The notes beneath the pieces were generated by a model, which searched no databases, was not told where the DNA came from, and was given only the letters and a program-made list of their open reading frames with translations. DNA of 64,000 nt from Zoogloeaceae bacterium (GTDB lineage Bacteria > Pseudomonadota > Gammaproteobacteria > Burkholderiales > Rhodocyclaceae), in the NCBI GenBank assembly GCA_024235655.1, contig JACKLY010000001.1:620001-684000 (forward strand), given 5' to 3'. Made by a program: the position numbers and the translations under genes. Shown piece after piece: positions 34,752 through 44,145 of the stretch. The stretch's first letter is position 1. Each line of letters opens with the position of its first letter.

Positions 34752-35657
34752 ATGAAGAAATTACTATTTTTGGGTTTCATTTCCGCCATCCTTGCGTTGC
34801 CGGCACACGCCGCGCTCAAGATCTTTGCCACGGTTCCAGAATGGGGGGCGCTGGCGCAGGAGATTGGTGGCAGCCGGGTTTCGGTTTATACGGCAACAAC
34901 AGGACTACAGGATCCGCACCGGGTCGACGCCAAACCTTCGCTGATTGCGCGGGCACGATCGGCGCAACTGGTGGTGGCAACCGGCGCCGAACTGGAAATC
35001 GGTTGGTTGCCGGTGGTCTTGCGCGAGTCGGGTAATCGGGAAATACAGCCGGGTCGGCCGGGGTATTTTGAAGCTGCCGGCGTGGTAGCCATGCGCGATG
35101 TGCCGCAGGTTCTGGATCGTGCACACGGTGATGTCCATGCCGGTGGAAATCCGCATATCCAGATGGATCCACGCAATATCCTGAAAGTAGCCGAATCACT
35201 GACGGCACGCATGGTCGAACTTGATCCGGTCGAGGCCATGGCCTACCGCAGTGGGCTGCAGGAATTCTCGGTCAAGTGGCAGGCGGCAATACAACGCTGG
35301 CAGAAAGAAGCAGCTTCGCTCAAGGGGATCCCTGTGCTCGTTCAGCACGACGCCTTTTCCTATCTGAATGCCTGGTTGGGAATGAAGCAGGCAGGGGTGC
35401 TGGAACCGAAGCCGGGCGTCGAGCCCTCCGGTGCTTTTCTTGCCGACATGCTGGCGCGTCAGCAGGCACAACCTGCCCGCATGGTGTTGCGACCCGCCTA
35501 CCAGTACGACACGCCAGCACGCTGGATGGCCGAGCGGGCAAAGATTCCGGCGGTGACTTTGCCATTTACCGTCGGCGGCACGCCTGAGGCGAGTGACCTG
35601 TTTTCGCTCTTCGACGATACGATCCGCCGCCTGCTGGCAGGCTTGCAGCAGAAATAG
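34752..35657 (+). CDS. znuA: Zinc ABC transporter substrate-binding protein
   Basis: This 301-residue periplasmic protein has a signal peptide (1-20, PAHA) and the cluster A-I metal-binding fold. Likely ligands are H56 (DPHRVDAKPS), H135 (GGNPHIQMDP) and H199 (VQHDAF), the usual His set for Zn or Mn. A His-rich loop seen in many ZnuA proteins is absent. The start at ATG 34752 follows GAGGAAA; the longer frame upstream has no signal peptide. It is followed by its ATPase and permease. Confidence 0.9.
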   Translation: MKKLLFLGFISAILALPAHAALKIFATVPEWGALAQEIGGSRVSVYTATTGLQDPHRVDAKPSLIARARSAQLVVATGAELEIGWLPVVLRESGNREIQPGRPGYFEAAGVVAMRDVPQVLDRAHGDVHAGGNPHIQMDPRNILKVAESLTARMVELDPVEAMAYRSGLQEFSVKWQAAIQRWQKEAASLKGIPVLVQHDAFSYLNAWLGMKQAGVLEPKPGVEPSGAFLADMLARQQAQPARMVLRPAYQYDTPARWMAERAKIPAVTLPFTVGGTPEASDLFSLFDDTIRRLLAGLQQK

Positions 35658-35666
35658 GCGTCGGCC

Positions 35667-36233
35667 ATGCTGATCGATGTGCGTGATCTGGTGGCCGGCT
35701 ATGACCGGCCGGTGCTGGGGCCGGTTTCCTTTGCCCTTGGGCGGGGCGAGGTGCTGGGTCTGACAGGGGCTAACGGCAGTGGCAAATCCACCTTGCTCGC
35801 GGCTCTGCTCGGTGCTGCCCGCATCTTCTCCGGTGAAGTGAAAAAGTCGGCAGGACTGACGCTCACGCTACAGACACAACAGCATCCGGACGTGGCCGGG
35901 GTGCCGCTGACAGGGTCGGAATTGCTGGCCCTGACTGGCGCATCGGCGGCAGGGTTGCCGCCCTGGCTCAGCGCTCGCCTGGATGAACGGCTTGACCGAC
36001 TTTCCGGTGGTCAGCGGCAGTACCTGCACCTGTGGTCCTGCCTGCAGGCACCGGGAGATGCCGTGCTGCTTGATGAGCCAACCAACAATCTTGATCCGGA
36101 TGGTGTGGTCCATCTCGCCGGTGCGCTGCACGCACGTGCAGCCGCCGGTGCCGGGCTGATTCTTGTCAGCCATGACGCTGAGTTCATTGCTGCTGCCTGT
36201 GACCGTGTGCTGCAACTCGGGGTGGTGCGATGA
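35667..36233 (+). CDS. znuC: Zinc ABC transporter ATP-binding protein
   Basis: The ATPase is short (188 residues, against about 230-250 for typical ZnuC) but has all motifs: Walker A GANGSGKST, signature LSGGQRQYLHLW, Walker B AVLLDEPTNNLD and the switch His in LVSHD. It energises zinc import with ZnuB. Its stop overlaps the start of znuB (ATGA). Confidence 0.9.
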   Translation: MLIDVRDLVAGYDRPVLGPVSFALGRGEVLGLTGANGSGKSTLLAALLGAARIFSGEVKKSAGLTLTLQTQQHPDVAGVPLTGSELLALTGASAAGLPPWLSARLDERLDRLSGGQRQYLHLWSCLQAPGDAVLLDEPTNNLDPDGVVHLAGALHARAAAGAGLILVSHDAEFIAAACDRVLQLGVVR

Positions 36234-37045
36234 ACGCGCTGGCGCTGGTTTTTGACCCGATCTTTCTGCAGCCATTTCTGACCGGCCTGGCTTTCGCCGT
36301 TCTGCTGCCCTTGCTTGGCGCGTATCTGCGATTGCGCGATGAATGGCTGGCCGCACTGGCCTTTGCGCAGACTGCGGCTGCCGGTTCGCTGCTGGCCCTG
36401 TTGGTCGGGTTGCCACTGATGCTGGGAGGCTTGCTTGCCGCCATGGCGGCAGCCGGTTTGAAAAGTTTGTTTGAAGGTGCTGACCGGGGGAGGCAGGGGG
36501 CCTGGTACGCAATGCTGTTGGTTTCTGGCTGGGGAATTTCTGTACTGTTGATTGCCAATCTGCCGTTGGCCGAGCGTCTGGGCCATGCGCTCTTCGATGG
36601 GCAGATCTACTTTACAGAGCGTAGTCATCTGATGGCAGCCGGGGTTTGTGTGGTGGTCGTAGGTGGCGCGTTGCTGCGTCTTTCGCGAGCGCTTCTGCTG
36701 TCGCATTTTTTCCCGGATTTTTTTCGGGCACGTGGCCGTTCGGCGCAGCGCATCCACTTTGCATTTGATCTGCTGGTAGCGGCATCACTGGCATTGGCCA
36801 CCATGAGTATCGGCGTCATGGCTGCCTTTGCGTTGATCTTTGTGCCGCCACTGGTGGCCTGGCGGGGTGATGGCGGTTGGTGTCGTGCACTTCTGCTTGC
36901 TGTGGTGGTCGGGCTTGCGGCATATCTGCTGTCCTTTATCCTGGCGCTCGTGCTGGATCAACCCTTTGGCCCCTTGCTGGCGCTGACCCTGGTACTTGCC
37001 GGGGTGGCATCCGGAATAGAAAGAAAAACCCGTTTTCGGCGCTGA
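36230..37045 (+). CDS. znuB: Zinc ABC transporter permease
   Basis: This 271-residue inner-membrane protein of the ABC-3 permease family has about eight predicted helices and the family-like segments RLRDEWLAALAFAQTAAAGSL near the N-terminus and VAASLALATMSIGVMAAFALIFVPP in the C-terminal half. It is the last gene of the zinc operon; a weak hairpin overlaps its end. Confidence 0.9.
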   Translation: MNALALVFDPIFLQPFLTGLAFAVLLPLLGAYLRLRDEWLAALAFAQTAAAGSLLALLVGLPLMLGGLLAAMAAAGLKSLFEGADRGRQGAWYAMLLVSGWGISVLLIANLPLAERLGHALFDGQIYFTERSHLMAAGVCVVVVGGALLRLSRALLLSHFFPDFFRARGRSAQRIHFAFDLLVAASLALATMSIGVMAAFALIFVPPLVAWRGDGGWCRALLLAVVVGLAAYLLSFILALVLDQPFGPLLALTLVLAGVASGIERKTRFRR

Positions 37046-37066
37046 GAGGCTCAGTTTGAGCGGGTT
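37025..37066 (+). terminator. Weak hairpin at the end of the zinc operon
   Basis: AAACCCG pairs with CGGGTTT, enclosing an inner CTGAG-AGG-CTCAG hairpin at the znuB stop. There is no long T run, so it is only a possible terminator. Confidence 0.3.
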
Positions 37067-37143
37067 TGCAAATTGCGGCGCATTCGCCGATGTGATAAAA
37101 CAACCGTTCGTAACTTAGTTAAAACCTTTGGTCAGCCCAGCGC

Positions 37144-38397
37144 ATGGTTTTCTCCTTCTTCAAAAAACCCCCTCCTGAAAAAATGGTGGCCCGGCCGGCT
37201 GCGGCTCCGGTGCGGCCAAAGCCGGTCGCAGAAGCATCGCCGGAGGCTGTGCCGCAGGCGGTTCCCGCGGCGGCACCTGTGGCGGTTGAAGAAAAGGCCG
37301 AAGCCCCGCGCGAACTGGCACCACTTGATTTCACCAGCCCCAGCGAATTCAGTGACCTGAGCGAAGTCCCCGGCGATATCCATGTCGAGGGCGACATGGA
37401 TCCGATTGAATCCGATATCGAGCAGGCGGCCATCCTTTATGCCAATGCGCAGGATGATGCGGCGAAGGCGGTCCTCGAAAACGCCGTCCAGATACACCAT
37501 TTCGCCCCGGGTGAGCGCCTGTGGCTGATGCTTTTTGATTTTTACCGGTTGACCAATCAGCGCCAGCCCTTTGATGCATTGGGGCTGGAGTATGCGCGTG
37601 CACTGGAAAAATCGCCGCCGACATGGCGTAGCAATGAGGCGCCAAAACCGGTAGCCAAGAAGGCTGCGCCAGCTGGCACCGTGCTATTCAAGGGCGACCT
37701 GACGGGCGACAACGATGCCGCTTTCGCTACACTCGATCAGGCACTTGGCAAAAGCAGCAAATTGCGTATCGACCTGAGCAAGGTTCAGGTGATCGATGAT
37801 CTGGGTGCCGAACGCATGCTTGGTGTTCTGGCGCAAATAGGAAAGCAGAAGGGTGAGCTGGAACTGGTCGGTCGTGATGCACTGGCCGCGATGATTGAAT
37901 CGCGGATCGAAGTGGGCAAGCGTGAGGATGCCGGCTGCTGGCTTTTGTTGCTGGAGCTTTATCAGTTGATGGGCAAGGAGGACGTATTCGAGGATCTGGC
38001 CATCAACTATGCCGTCACCTTTGAAATGTCACCCCCATCGTGGGAGCCGAAGCGGGTTGCTGCCGCTGCACCGACGCCAACGCCGGCACTGGCACTGGCT
38101 GATCAGGAGGGGGAGGACGAACCGGTTGTGCAGAATTTCTCGCTCAAGGGCGATCTGAAAGCCGAGCGCTTTGCTGGCCTGCAAGCGTATTTCGAGGATC
38201 ACAACCCGGTCATCATCGATTTTTCTGCCGTCACGCGTATTGATTTTGTCAGTGCCGGCACGTTGGTCAATCTGCTGTCGCCATCCCGCCGGGCGGGCAA
38301 GCAGGTCATCATTCATCATCCCAACCATCTGGTCGCGGAATTGCTTGGCGTGGTCGGTCTGCGATCCGTCGCCGAAATCATCACGGCCAGGAACTGA
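37144..38397 (+). CDS. Double STAS-domain protein
   Basis: This 417-residue cytosolic protein has a Pro/Ala-rich linker (about 10-55), a FimV-like helical repeat segment ([26 protein letters not shown]), a first STAS domain (about 175-255), a second helical repeat ([18 protein letters not shown]), and a C-terminal STAS domain (about 325-415). The second STAS reads [23 protein letters not shown], where the usual phospho-acceptor Ser lies in DFVSAG; in the first the matching spot reads IDDLGA, without a Ser. It may be a scaffold or anti-sigma-antagonist-like partner; its role is unknown. It stands 8 nt upstream of hslV and likely shares its transcript. Confidence 0.85.
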   Translation: MVFSFFKKPPPEKMVARPAAAPVRPKPVAEASPEAVPQAVPAAAPVAVEEKAEAPRELAPLDFTSPSEFSDLSEVPGDIHVEGDMDPIESDIEQAAILYANAQDDAAKAVLENAVQIHHFAPGERLWLMLFDFYRLTNQRQPFDALGLEYARALEKSPPTWRSNEAPKPVAKKAAPAGTVLFKGDLTGDNDAAFATLDQALGKSSKLRIDLSKVQVIDDLGAERMLGVLAQIGKQKGELELVGRDALAAMIESRIEVGKREDAGCWLLLLELYQLMGKEDVFEDLAINYAVTFEMSPPSWEPKRVAAAAPTPTPALALADQEGEDEPVVQNFSLKGDLKAERFAGLQAYFEDHNPVIIDFSAVTRIDFVSAGTLVNLLSPSRRAGKQVIIHHPNHLVAELLGVVGLRSVAEIITARN

Positions 38398-38405
38398 GTA
38401 TCCCA

Positions 38406-38942
38406 ATGGAACAGTATCACGGTACCACCATCCTCTCGGTGCGCCGCGGCCAGCGCGTCGCCATGGGCGGTGACGGGCAGGTCACGCTGGGCAATATCGT
38501 CATCAAGTCCACTGCGCGCAAGGTGCGCCGCCTGTACAAGGAGCAGATTCTGGCCGGTTTTGCCGGCGGTACGGCTGATGCCTTTACGCTGTTCGAGCGT
38601 TTCGAGGCCAAGCTGGACAAATATCAGGGACACCTCTTGCGTTCGGCTGTTGAGCTGGCCAAGGAATGGCGCACTGATCGCGCGCTGCGCCGGCTGGAGG
38701 CGATGCTGGCTGTGGCCGATCGCGAGACATCGCTGATCATCACCGGCAACGGGGATGTGCTGGAGCCTGAACAGGGGATTGTCGCTATTGGCTCCGGTGG
38801 TGCCTATGCTCAGGCTGCCGCCAAAGGCCTGCTGGAGAATACCGAGTTGCCACCGGCAGAGGTGGTTCGCAAGTCGCTCGAAATTGCCGGCGACCTCTGT
38901 ATCTACACCAATCGCAATTTCACGCTGGAAATACTGGATTGA
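38406..38942 (+). CDS. hslV: ATP-dependent protease peptidase subunit HslV
   Basis: HslV is the proteolytic double-hexamer of the HslVU protease. The 178-residue precursor has a six-residue propeptide and the catalytic Thr at residue 7 ([10 protein letters not shown]), followed by [10 protein letters not shown] and the conserved K in STARKVRRL. Unusually, its partner hslU does not follow directly: two minus-strand genes (38951-40125) lie between. Confidence 0.96.
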   Translation: MEQYHGTTILSVRRGQRVAMGGDGQVTLGNIVIKSTARKVRRLYKEQILAGFAGGTADAFTLFERFEAKLDKYQGHLLRSAVELAKEWRTDRALRRLEAMLAVADRETSLIITGNGDVLEPEQGIVAIGSGGAYAQAAAKGLLENTELPPAEVVRKSLEIAGDLCIYTNRNFTLEILD

Positions 38943-38950
38943 GTCTGGTC

Positions 38951-39808
38951 CTATAGCGACAAGGCCTGTCGCAGGCCGTCGTAACGCGCTTCGATTTCGG
39001 GGAAAAGGCCTGCCAGCTCCGGCCATTCAAAACCCAGTCGGGCAGGGGCCATGTCCGATACCTCAGGCACCAGGTTATAGGGCGTCTTGCCCAGGTCGAG
39101 CGCGTGGCTGAGCACTTCGGCCACATGAATCAGATCGCCGATTTCACCGTCGATGCCGGAGTCAGGATCGTGGTGGCCGTGAATGCCGCAAATGATGTCC
39201 TCAGGCAAGCGCCACTGTCGCGCCAGTTTTCCGCCGACCATGGCATGGTCGTAATTGAAGATTGCCATTTCGGCATGGGTGATTGACTCGCCATCCTGCA
39301 CGCGAGCGCGAACCTGGGAGAAATGTTCAGGTGCTACCGTGCTCATCAGGAGTTGGCCGATATCGTGCAACAGGCCGGCGGAAAAAGCGGCTTCCGGATT
39401 GCAGTCAAAATGCCTGGCGATGACCTGGGCACAAGTGGCAACGCCAAGTGAATGCCGCCAGAACTGTGGCGCATCGAGGCCGGTATTGCTGGATGAAAAG
39501 TGTTTGATCAGTGCTGTTGCCAGCGTGATTGTACGCACGCCGGACAGGCCAAGCACCAGAATGGCCTGCCGGGTTGAGTCGACCGGAGAAGCCAGACCGA
39601 AGGCGCTGGAGTTGGCGGCACCGAGCAGGCGACCGACAATGGCCGGGTCGGTGTTGATGTGCCGGACGAGGCGATCGGTGTTTGCAGAGTCATCGTTGAT
39701 CGACTCAAGGATGTGCCGTACCACTTGCGGCAGGGTCGGCAAGGCATCGAGCTGTTTAAGCAGTCCCTGCAGGCTGGGAGCATCGATGACTTGTTTTTCT
39801 GCACTCAC
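38951..39808 (-). CDS. HDOD domain protein
   Basis: The 285-residue protein is an HDOD-type signalling protein, a degenerate HD fold found in regulators of motility, biofilm and cell cycle. It begins LPTLPQVVRHILESIND, has the HDOD-typical INTDPAIVGRLLGAANSSAFG, GLSGVRTITLATAL and LLHDIGQLLM, and HD residues are partly kept. It lies between hslV and hslU on the opposite strand and overlaps the upstream small gene (4 nt), with which it forms a two-gene unit. Confidence 0.9.
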   Translation of the reverse strand: MSAEKQVIDAPSLQGLLKQLDALPTLPQVVRHILESINDDSANTDRLVRHINTDPAIVGRLLGAANSSAFGLASPVDSTRQAILVLGLSGVRTITLATALIKHFSSSNTGLDAPQFWRHSLGVATCAQVIARHFDCNPEAAFSAGLLHDIGQLLMSTVAPEHFSQVRARVQDGESITHAEMAIFNYDHAMVGGKLARQWRLPEDIICGIHGHHDPDSGIDGEIGDLIHVAEVLSHALDLGKTPYNLVPEVSDMAPARLGFEWPELAGLFPEIEARYDGLRQALSL

Positions 39809-40125
39809 TCGGCTTGCTCTCTGCGGTAGTCGATCAGGGTGTCGTGAAGCCGGGCGCGAGCCAGTGTGCCTTGCCCGCGAAAAATGTAATCGACCCGGGC
39901 TTCGGCTTCCTTGATCTCGCGGGAAATGGTCTGGGGATCGCGCGAATCGGGTATGTCGACGGTAAGGAATTCAATGCCGTGACGGTGCAGGCTGTCGAGG
40001 GTTTTCTGATCGAGTACGCTGCCGGTAGCCAGCAAGGCGCTACCCTGTGCTCCATTCGCCGGCCTAGCGACGACCATGCCGGGCAGCAGCTTTCCCGGAG
40101 GGAGGAAAACGGTGCGTGTCTTCAT
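39805..40125 (-). CDS. Small protein resembling the N-terminal domain of HD-GYP phosphodiesterases
   Basis: This 106-residue protein has the pattern VFLPPGKLLPGMVVARPAN, ALLATGSVLDQKTLDSLHRHGIEFLTV, which is the beta-rich N-terminal domain seen in many HD-GYP proteins, but no catalytic domain follows. It overlaps the HDOD gene by 4 nt, so the two together look like a split version of one protein. The ATG at 40125 is preferred; in-frame codons further upstream run into the hslU promoter region. Confidence 0.75.
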   Translation of the reverse strand: MKTRTVFLPPGKLLPGMVVARPANGAQGSALLATGSVLDQKTLDSLHRHGIEFLTVDIPDSRDPQTISREIKEAEARVDYIFRGQGTLARARLHDTLIDYRREQAE

Positions 40126-40200
40126 GGCTGCAGTCTGCCATAGCTCAGCCACGAAATGATACATTTCCAACCCTGTCGATTGATTTGAAAGTAACCCAGC

Positions 40201-41544
40201 ATGACCCAGATGACGCCTCAGGAAATCGTCCACGAACTTGACAAGAATATCGTCGGCCAGGGCAAGGCCAAGAAGGCGGTGGCCATTGCCTTGCGCAACC
40301 GCTGGCGGCGGGCGCAGGTGGCTGAACCCTTGCGCCAGGAAATCACGCCGAAAAACATTCTGATGATCGGCCCGACCGGGGTGGGCAAGACCGAAATCGC
40401 GCGCCGTCTGGCCAAGTTGGCCAATGCGCCCTTCATCAAGATCGAGGCCACCAAATTTACCGAGGTCGGCTATGTCGGCCGTGATGTCGATACGATCATT
40501 CGCGATCTGGTCGAGCTGGCAGTCAAATCCGGGCGTGAAGAGGCAATGAAACAGATGCGCTCACGGGCTGAGGATGCGGCTGAGGAGCGTGTGCTCGACG
40601 CCTTGCTGCCGCCGCCGCGTGGCAGCAATTTTTTCGGCAACGAGAGTGTGCCGCAGGAGGATGCCGGTGCCGGTACACGCCAGAAATTTCGCAAGAAGCT
40701 GCGTGAGGGTGAATTCGACGACAAGGAAATCGAAATCGAACTGGCGGCCCCGTCGATGAGCGCGGAAATTTTTGCGCCCCCGGGGATGGAAGACCTGACC
40801 AACCAGATTCAGGGCATGTTCCAGAACATGGGCGGCGGGCGCAAAAAGCCGCGCAAGCTGAAGATCAGCGAAGCCCTGAAATTGCTGATCGATGAAGAAG
40901 CCGCCAAGCTGGTCAATGACGACGAAGTGAAGCTGGATGCGCTGACCAATGTCGAGCAGAACGGTATCGTTTTCCTCGACGAGATCGACAAGATCGCCAG
41001 CCGTTCGGATGCACACGGTGCTGAAGTGTCACGCCAGGGGGTGCAGCGCGACTTGCTGCCGCTGGTGGAAGGTACAACGGTGTCGACCAAGTACGGCATG
41101 ATCAATACCGACCACATCCTGTTCATTGCCAGCGGTGCTTTTCATCTGGCCAAGCCGTCGGATCTGATCCCCGAGCTGCAGGGGCGGTTCCCGATCCGCG
41201 TTGAACTGGAGTCGCTATCGGTAGCGGATTTCGAGTGCATCCTGACCCAGACCGATGCTTGCCTGACCACCCAGTACGAAGCCCTTCTGGCAACGGAAGG
41301 CGTGACCCTTGAGTTCACCGATAACGGCATCCGCCGGCTTGCCGAGATTGCCTGGTCGGTCAACGAAAAAACCGAGAATATCGGTGCCCGTCGCCTCTAT
41401 ACGGTGATGGAGCGGCTGCTGGAGGATATTTCCTTCAATGCCGGCAAGGCGGGTACGGAAAAGCTGACCATCGACGCCGACTACGTAAACGCTTGCCTCG
41501 GCGAATTGTCGCAGAACGAAGATCTTTCCCGCTACGTACTCTGA
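40201..41544 (+). CDS. hslU: ATP-dependent protease ATPase subunit HslU
   Basis: HslU is the AAA+ unfoldase that feeds HslV. The 447-residue protein has Walker [10 protein letters not shown] (57-65), the GYVGRDVD pore motif, an I-domain with Pro/Gly-rich insert (about 140-230), Walker [10 protein letters not shown] and the sensor ENIGARRL. The length matches the family. Its start is 76 nt from the divergent small gene, so it needs its own promoter, unlike the usual hslVU operon. Confidence 0.96.
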   Translation: MTQMTPQEIVHELDKNIVGQGKAKKAVAIALRNRWRRAQVAEPLRQEITPKNILMIGPTGVGKTEIARRLAKLANAPFIKIEATKFTEVGYVGRDVDTIIRDLVELAVKSGREEAMKQMRSRAEDAAEERVLDALLPPPRGSNFFGNESVPQEDAGAGTRQKFRKKLREGEFDDKEIEIELAAPSMSAEIFAPPGMEDLTNQIQGMFQNMGGGRKKPRKLKISEALKLLIDEEAAKLVNDDEVKLDALTNVEQNGIVFLDEIDKIASRSDAHGAEVSRQGVQRDLLPLVEGTTVSTKYGMINTDHILFIASGAFHLAKPSDLIPELQGRFPIRVELESLSVADFECILTQTDACLTTQYEALLATEGVTLEFTDNGIRRLAEIAWSVNEKTENIGARRLYTVMERLLEDISFNAGKAGTEKLTIDADYVNACLGELSQNEDLSRYVL

Positions 41545-41546
41545 CG

Positions 41547-42422
41547 ATGCTGCTGCGCATCGTCGCCATCATCTTTCCGGTATTCGCCATCATTGCGGCG
41601 GGGTATTTCTATGCCCGTCGCAAGCAGCCGGACATGAGTTTTGCCAATCAGCTGAATATGGACATCTTTGTGCCGGCGCTGGTTTTTGCTGCGCTGGCCA
41701 ACAAGAGTTTTGATCTGTCAGCCTATTGGCCGCTGGCGATGGGGGCGGTCGTGGTGGTTCTTGGCTCCGGCCTCCTGGCCTGGCCGGTGGCCAGGTTGAT
41801 GAAGGTGGACACCAATACCCTGGTGCCACCGATGATGTTCAGTAATACCGGCAACATGGGCATTCCGCTGCTGGTACTGGCTTTCGGTGAGGCGGCGCTG
41901 CCGGCTGCCGTCATGATTTTCCTGGCCGAGAACCTGCTGCACTATGCACTGGGTACCTGGATGCTGGATCACCATGCCAAATGGTGGAATCTCTGGCGCG
42001 TACCGGTGATTCTGGCCTCGCTCGCCGGGCTGGCGGTCAGCGTGGTCGGCGTCGTGGTCTGGCCGCCGCTGCTGATGGCGATCAAGATGCTGGGCGATGT
42101 CTGCATTCCCCTGCTGCTTTTTTCCCTGGGTGTACGGCTGGCTGCATCGTCGGCACAGGATTGGCGGCTGGGTATCACTGGCGCCATCCTGTGCCCGTTG
42201 TCCGGCATGGCGATGGCCGTAGTCATCGCCCATGTGCTCGACCTGCCCACTGATCAGCGCGGCATGTTACTGGTCATGGGAGCGCTACCCCCCGCCGTTC
42301 TCAACTATATCTTTGCCGAGAAATACCGCCAGGAGCCGGCCAAGGTGGCCTCGATTGTGGTCATCGGCAATGTGGCCTCACTGGCGTTCATTCCATTGGC
42401 GCTGTTCTGGGCGCTGCCCTGA
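41547..42422 (+). CDS. AEC family (auxin efflux carrier-like) transporter
   Basis: This 291-residue inner-membrane protein has about ten helices in two halves, with the family-like MMFSNTGNMGIPLLVLAFG and a matching GALPPAVLNYIFAEKY in the second half. The family exports organic anions; the substrate here is unknown. The start at ATG 41547 is two bases after the hslU stop, so the gene may be co-transcribed with hslU. Confidence 0.87.
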   Translation: MLLRIVAIIFPVFAIIAAGYFYARRKQPDMSFANQLNMDIFVPALVFAALANKSFDLSAYWPLAMGAVVVVLGSGLLAWPVARLMKVDTNTLVPPMMFSNTGNMGIPLLVLAFGEAALPAAVMIFLAENLLHYALGTWMLDHHAKWWNLWRVPVILASLAGLAVSVVGVVVWPPLLMAIKMLGDVCIPLLLFSLGVRLAASSAQDWRLGITGAILCPLSGMAMAVVIAHVLDLPTDQRGMLLVMGALPPAVLNYIFAEKYRQEPAKVASIVVIGNVASLAFIPLALFWALP

Positions 42423-42450
42423 GCTTTTTTAATACACCGGTGTTGGTTCG

Positions 42451-43668
42451 CTATGCTCTCTGAGGCGTGGCCACCGGGGCTTCTCGGATAGGCAGGTTGA
42501 CCGCGGCAGCGATGGCTGCCAATGCCATATCGGCGTACCACATCCAGTTATAGTTGCCGAGTTCGGTTAGCGCGATGCCGCCAAGGTAAGCACCAAGAAA
42601 ACCACCGATCTGGTGTGAAAGCAGGGTGAGTCCGAACAGGGTGCCGAGATAGCGTACGCCAAACAACTTGCCGACGATGGCAGCCGTCGGCGGCACAGTT
42701 GCCAGCCAGGTAAAGCCGAGTCCGGCGGCGAAGATGTAGAAGGTCAGGTCAGTTTTGGGCGCCACCAGATACAGCGCAACCATGATGGCGCGCGATGCGT
42801 ACATCCAGAACAGCACGTACTTGCTGCGGTAGCGGGAAACGCAGGAGCCGGCATAGAGGCTGCCAAAAATGTTGGCCAGTCCGATGATGGCCAGCGACCA
42901 GCTGGCAACGGCGGGTGGCAGGCCGCAGAGATCGACCTCGCCAGGCAGGTGGGTGACGAGGAAGGCAATGTGGAAACCGCAGGTAAAGAATCCGGTGTGC
43001 AGCAGCAGATAGCTGCGGTCACCCATGGCGCCGGTTACGCTACGCCAGAGGCCGGGCTCATCGGCCGCAGTTGCCTTGGCTGGAGAGCCTTCTACCGGGC
43101 GCATCAGGGTTTTTACCAGAGGTAGCGCCGCCAGCGTGATGAGCGCCATGGCCCACATGGCGCCCATCCAGCCAAAAATCTGGATCAGTTTCTGCAGGAG
43201 CGGGGCGAAAACAAACTGGCCGAATGAACCGCCGGCATTGATCACCCCTGAGGCGGCACCGCGTGCTTCCAGCGGCAAACGGTTGGTAGCTGCGCCGATC
43301 AGCACCGAGAAGCTGCCGGCTCCGGAACCGGCAGCGGTGAGTATGCCGAGGGTCAGAATCAGCCCCCAGGTGCTATCCATGAAAGGCGTCATGGCGCTGC
43401 CCAATGCGAGCAGGAGCAGGCCGCCAACGAGCACTTTTCCCGGGCCGTAACGATCGGCAACAGCACCGGCAACCGGCTGGATGGCACCCCACATGAATTG
43501 CCCGACGGCCATGGCCAGGCTGATCGACGCAACACCAAGCCCGGTGGATGTATTCAGTGGAGACAGGAAAAGCCCAACCGACTGGCGGGTGCCCATGGTC
43601 ACCATCAAGATGCCGGCGGCTGAAAGTGTGACCACCCACAGGGCGCGTTGGTTGAGCGAACGGAACAT
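42451..43668 (-). CDS. Major facilitator superfamily transporter
   Basis: The 405-residue protein has twelve predicted helices. The loop between helices 2 and 3 reads GAVADRYGPGKVL (motif A of the family), and the N-terminal half has GTRQSVGLFLSPLN. It looks like an organic-anion or small-molecule MFS carrier, but the substrate cannot be told. A GAGG site lies about 10 nt before the ATG. It is the last gene after hslR on the same strand, with a 78-nt gap. Confidence 0.88.
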   Translation of the reverse strand: MFRSLNQRALWVVTLSAAGILMVTMGTRQSVGLFLSPLNTSTGLGVASISLAMAVGQFMWGAIQPVAGAVADRYGPGKVLVGGLLLLALGSAMTPFMDSTWGLILTLGILTAAGSGAGSFSVLIGAATNRLPLEARGAASGVINAGGSFGQFVFAPLLQKLIQIFGWMGAMWAMALITLAALPLVKTLMRPVEGSPAKATAADEPGLWRSVTGAMGDRSYLLLHTGFFTCGFHIAFLVTHLPGEVDLCGLPPAVASWSLAIIGLANIFGSLYAGSCVSRYRSKYVLFWMYASRAIMVALYLVAPKTDLTFYIFAAGLGFTWLATVPPTAAIVGKLFGVRYLGTLFGLTLLSHQIGGFLGAYLGGIALTELGNYNWMWYADMALAAIAAAVNLPIREAPVATPQRA

Positions 43669-43746
43669 GAAAGGCTAACCTCTAGGTGAAGGCACAGCGA
43701 TGAAGGGGGATTGTAAGCTGACCTGAGCAGCCAGCCGAGGTTCCTT

Positions 43747-44145
43747 CTAGCTGGAAAAATTCTGGAGTTGTCGCCTTGCGCGCTTGGTGGGGCGCCCCTT
43801 GATGTCGGCGCCGGGGGAGGGAGCCATCCGTCTTTCTTCGCTGGCAAGTTGCCGCTGCAGCCGGCTTTCGGCTGTTTCCGAATACATCAACTGAGCTTCA
43901 GCAGCCGGGCGACGGTAAGCATTCAGCGCAAGGATCTGTATTACCCATCGACTGTGGCCGATCGACAACTCCAGCATGTCTCCCTGACGAACTTCCTTGG
44001 CTGGCTTGGCCAGGTGTCCGTTGAGCTTGACCTTGCCACCATCAATTGCCTGTGAAGCAAGTGATCGTGTCTTGAAGAAACGCGCGGCCCAAAGCCATTT
44101 ATCCAGCCTCAAAGCAGACAGGGAAGTTTTCTCTGGGGTGCTCAT
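43747..44145 (-). CDS. hslR: Heat shock protein 15, S4-domain RNA-binding protein
   Basis: Hsp15 binds stalled 50S subunits carrying nascent chains and helps recycle them. The 132-residue protein starts with the S4 domain (LRLDKWLWAARFFKTRSLASQAIDGGKVKLNG) and ends in a basic tail typical of the family. It overlaps the response regulator gene by 4 nt. Confidence 0.92.
   Translation of the reverse strand: MSTPEKTSLSALRLDKWLWAARFFKTRSLASQAIDGGKVKLNGHLAKPAKEVRQGDMLELSIGHSRWVIQILALNAYRRPAAEAQLMYSETAESRLQRQLASEERRMAPSPGADIKGRPTKRARRQLQNFSS

Noticed and set aside
37144..38397. FimV-like segment taken as evidence for a pilus-related protein
   Set aside because: Only a short helical motif is shared; there is no LysM domain or membrane helix, and the STAS domains dominate.
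38963..38977. GGCCTG-TCG-CAGGCC hairpin just after hslV as terminator
   Set aside because: It lies inside the HDOD coding end, has only six pairs and no T run, so codon content explains it well enough.
40189..40196. TTTGAAAG before hslU as a sigma-32 -35 box
   Set aside because: There is no room for a matching -10 box before the ATG at 40201.
42434..42443. ACACCGGTGT palindrome between the AEC and MFS genes as terminator
   Set aside because: It leaves no loop for a stable hairpin, and the T run lies before it rather than after it in the reading direction of the AEC gene.
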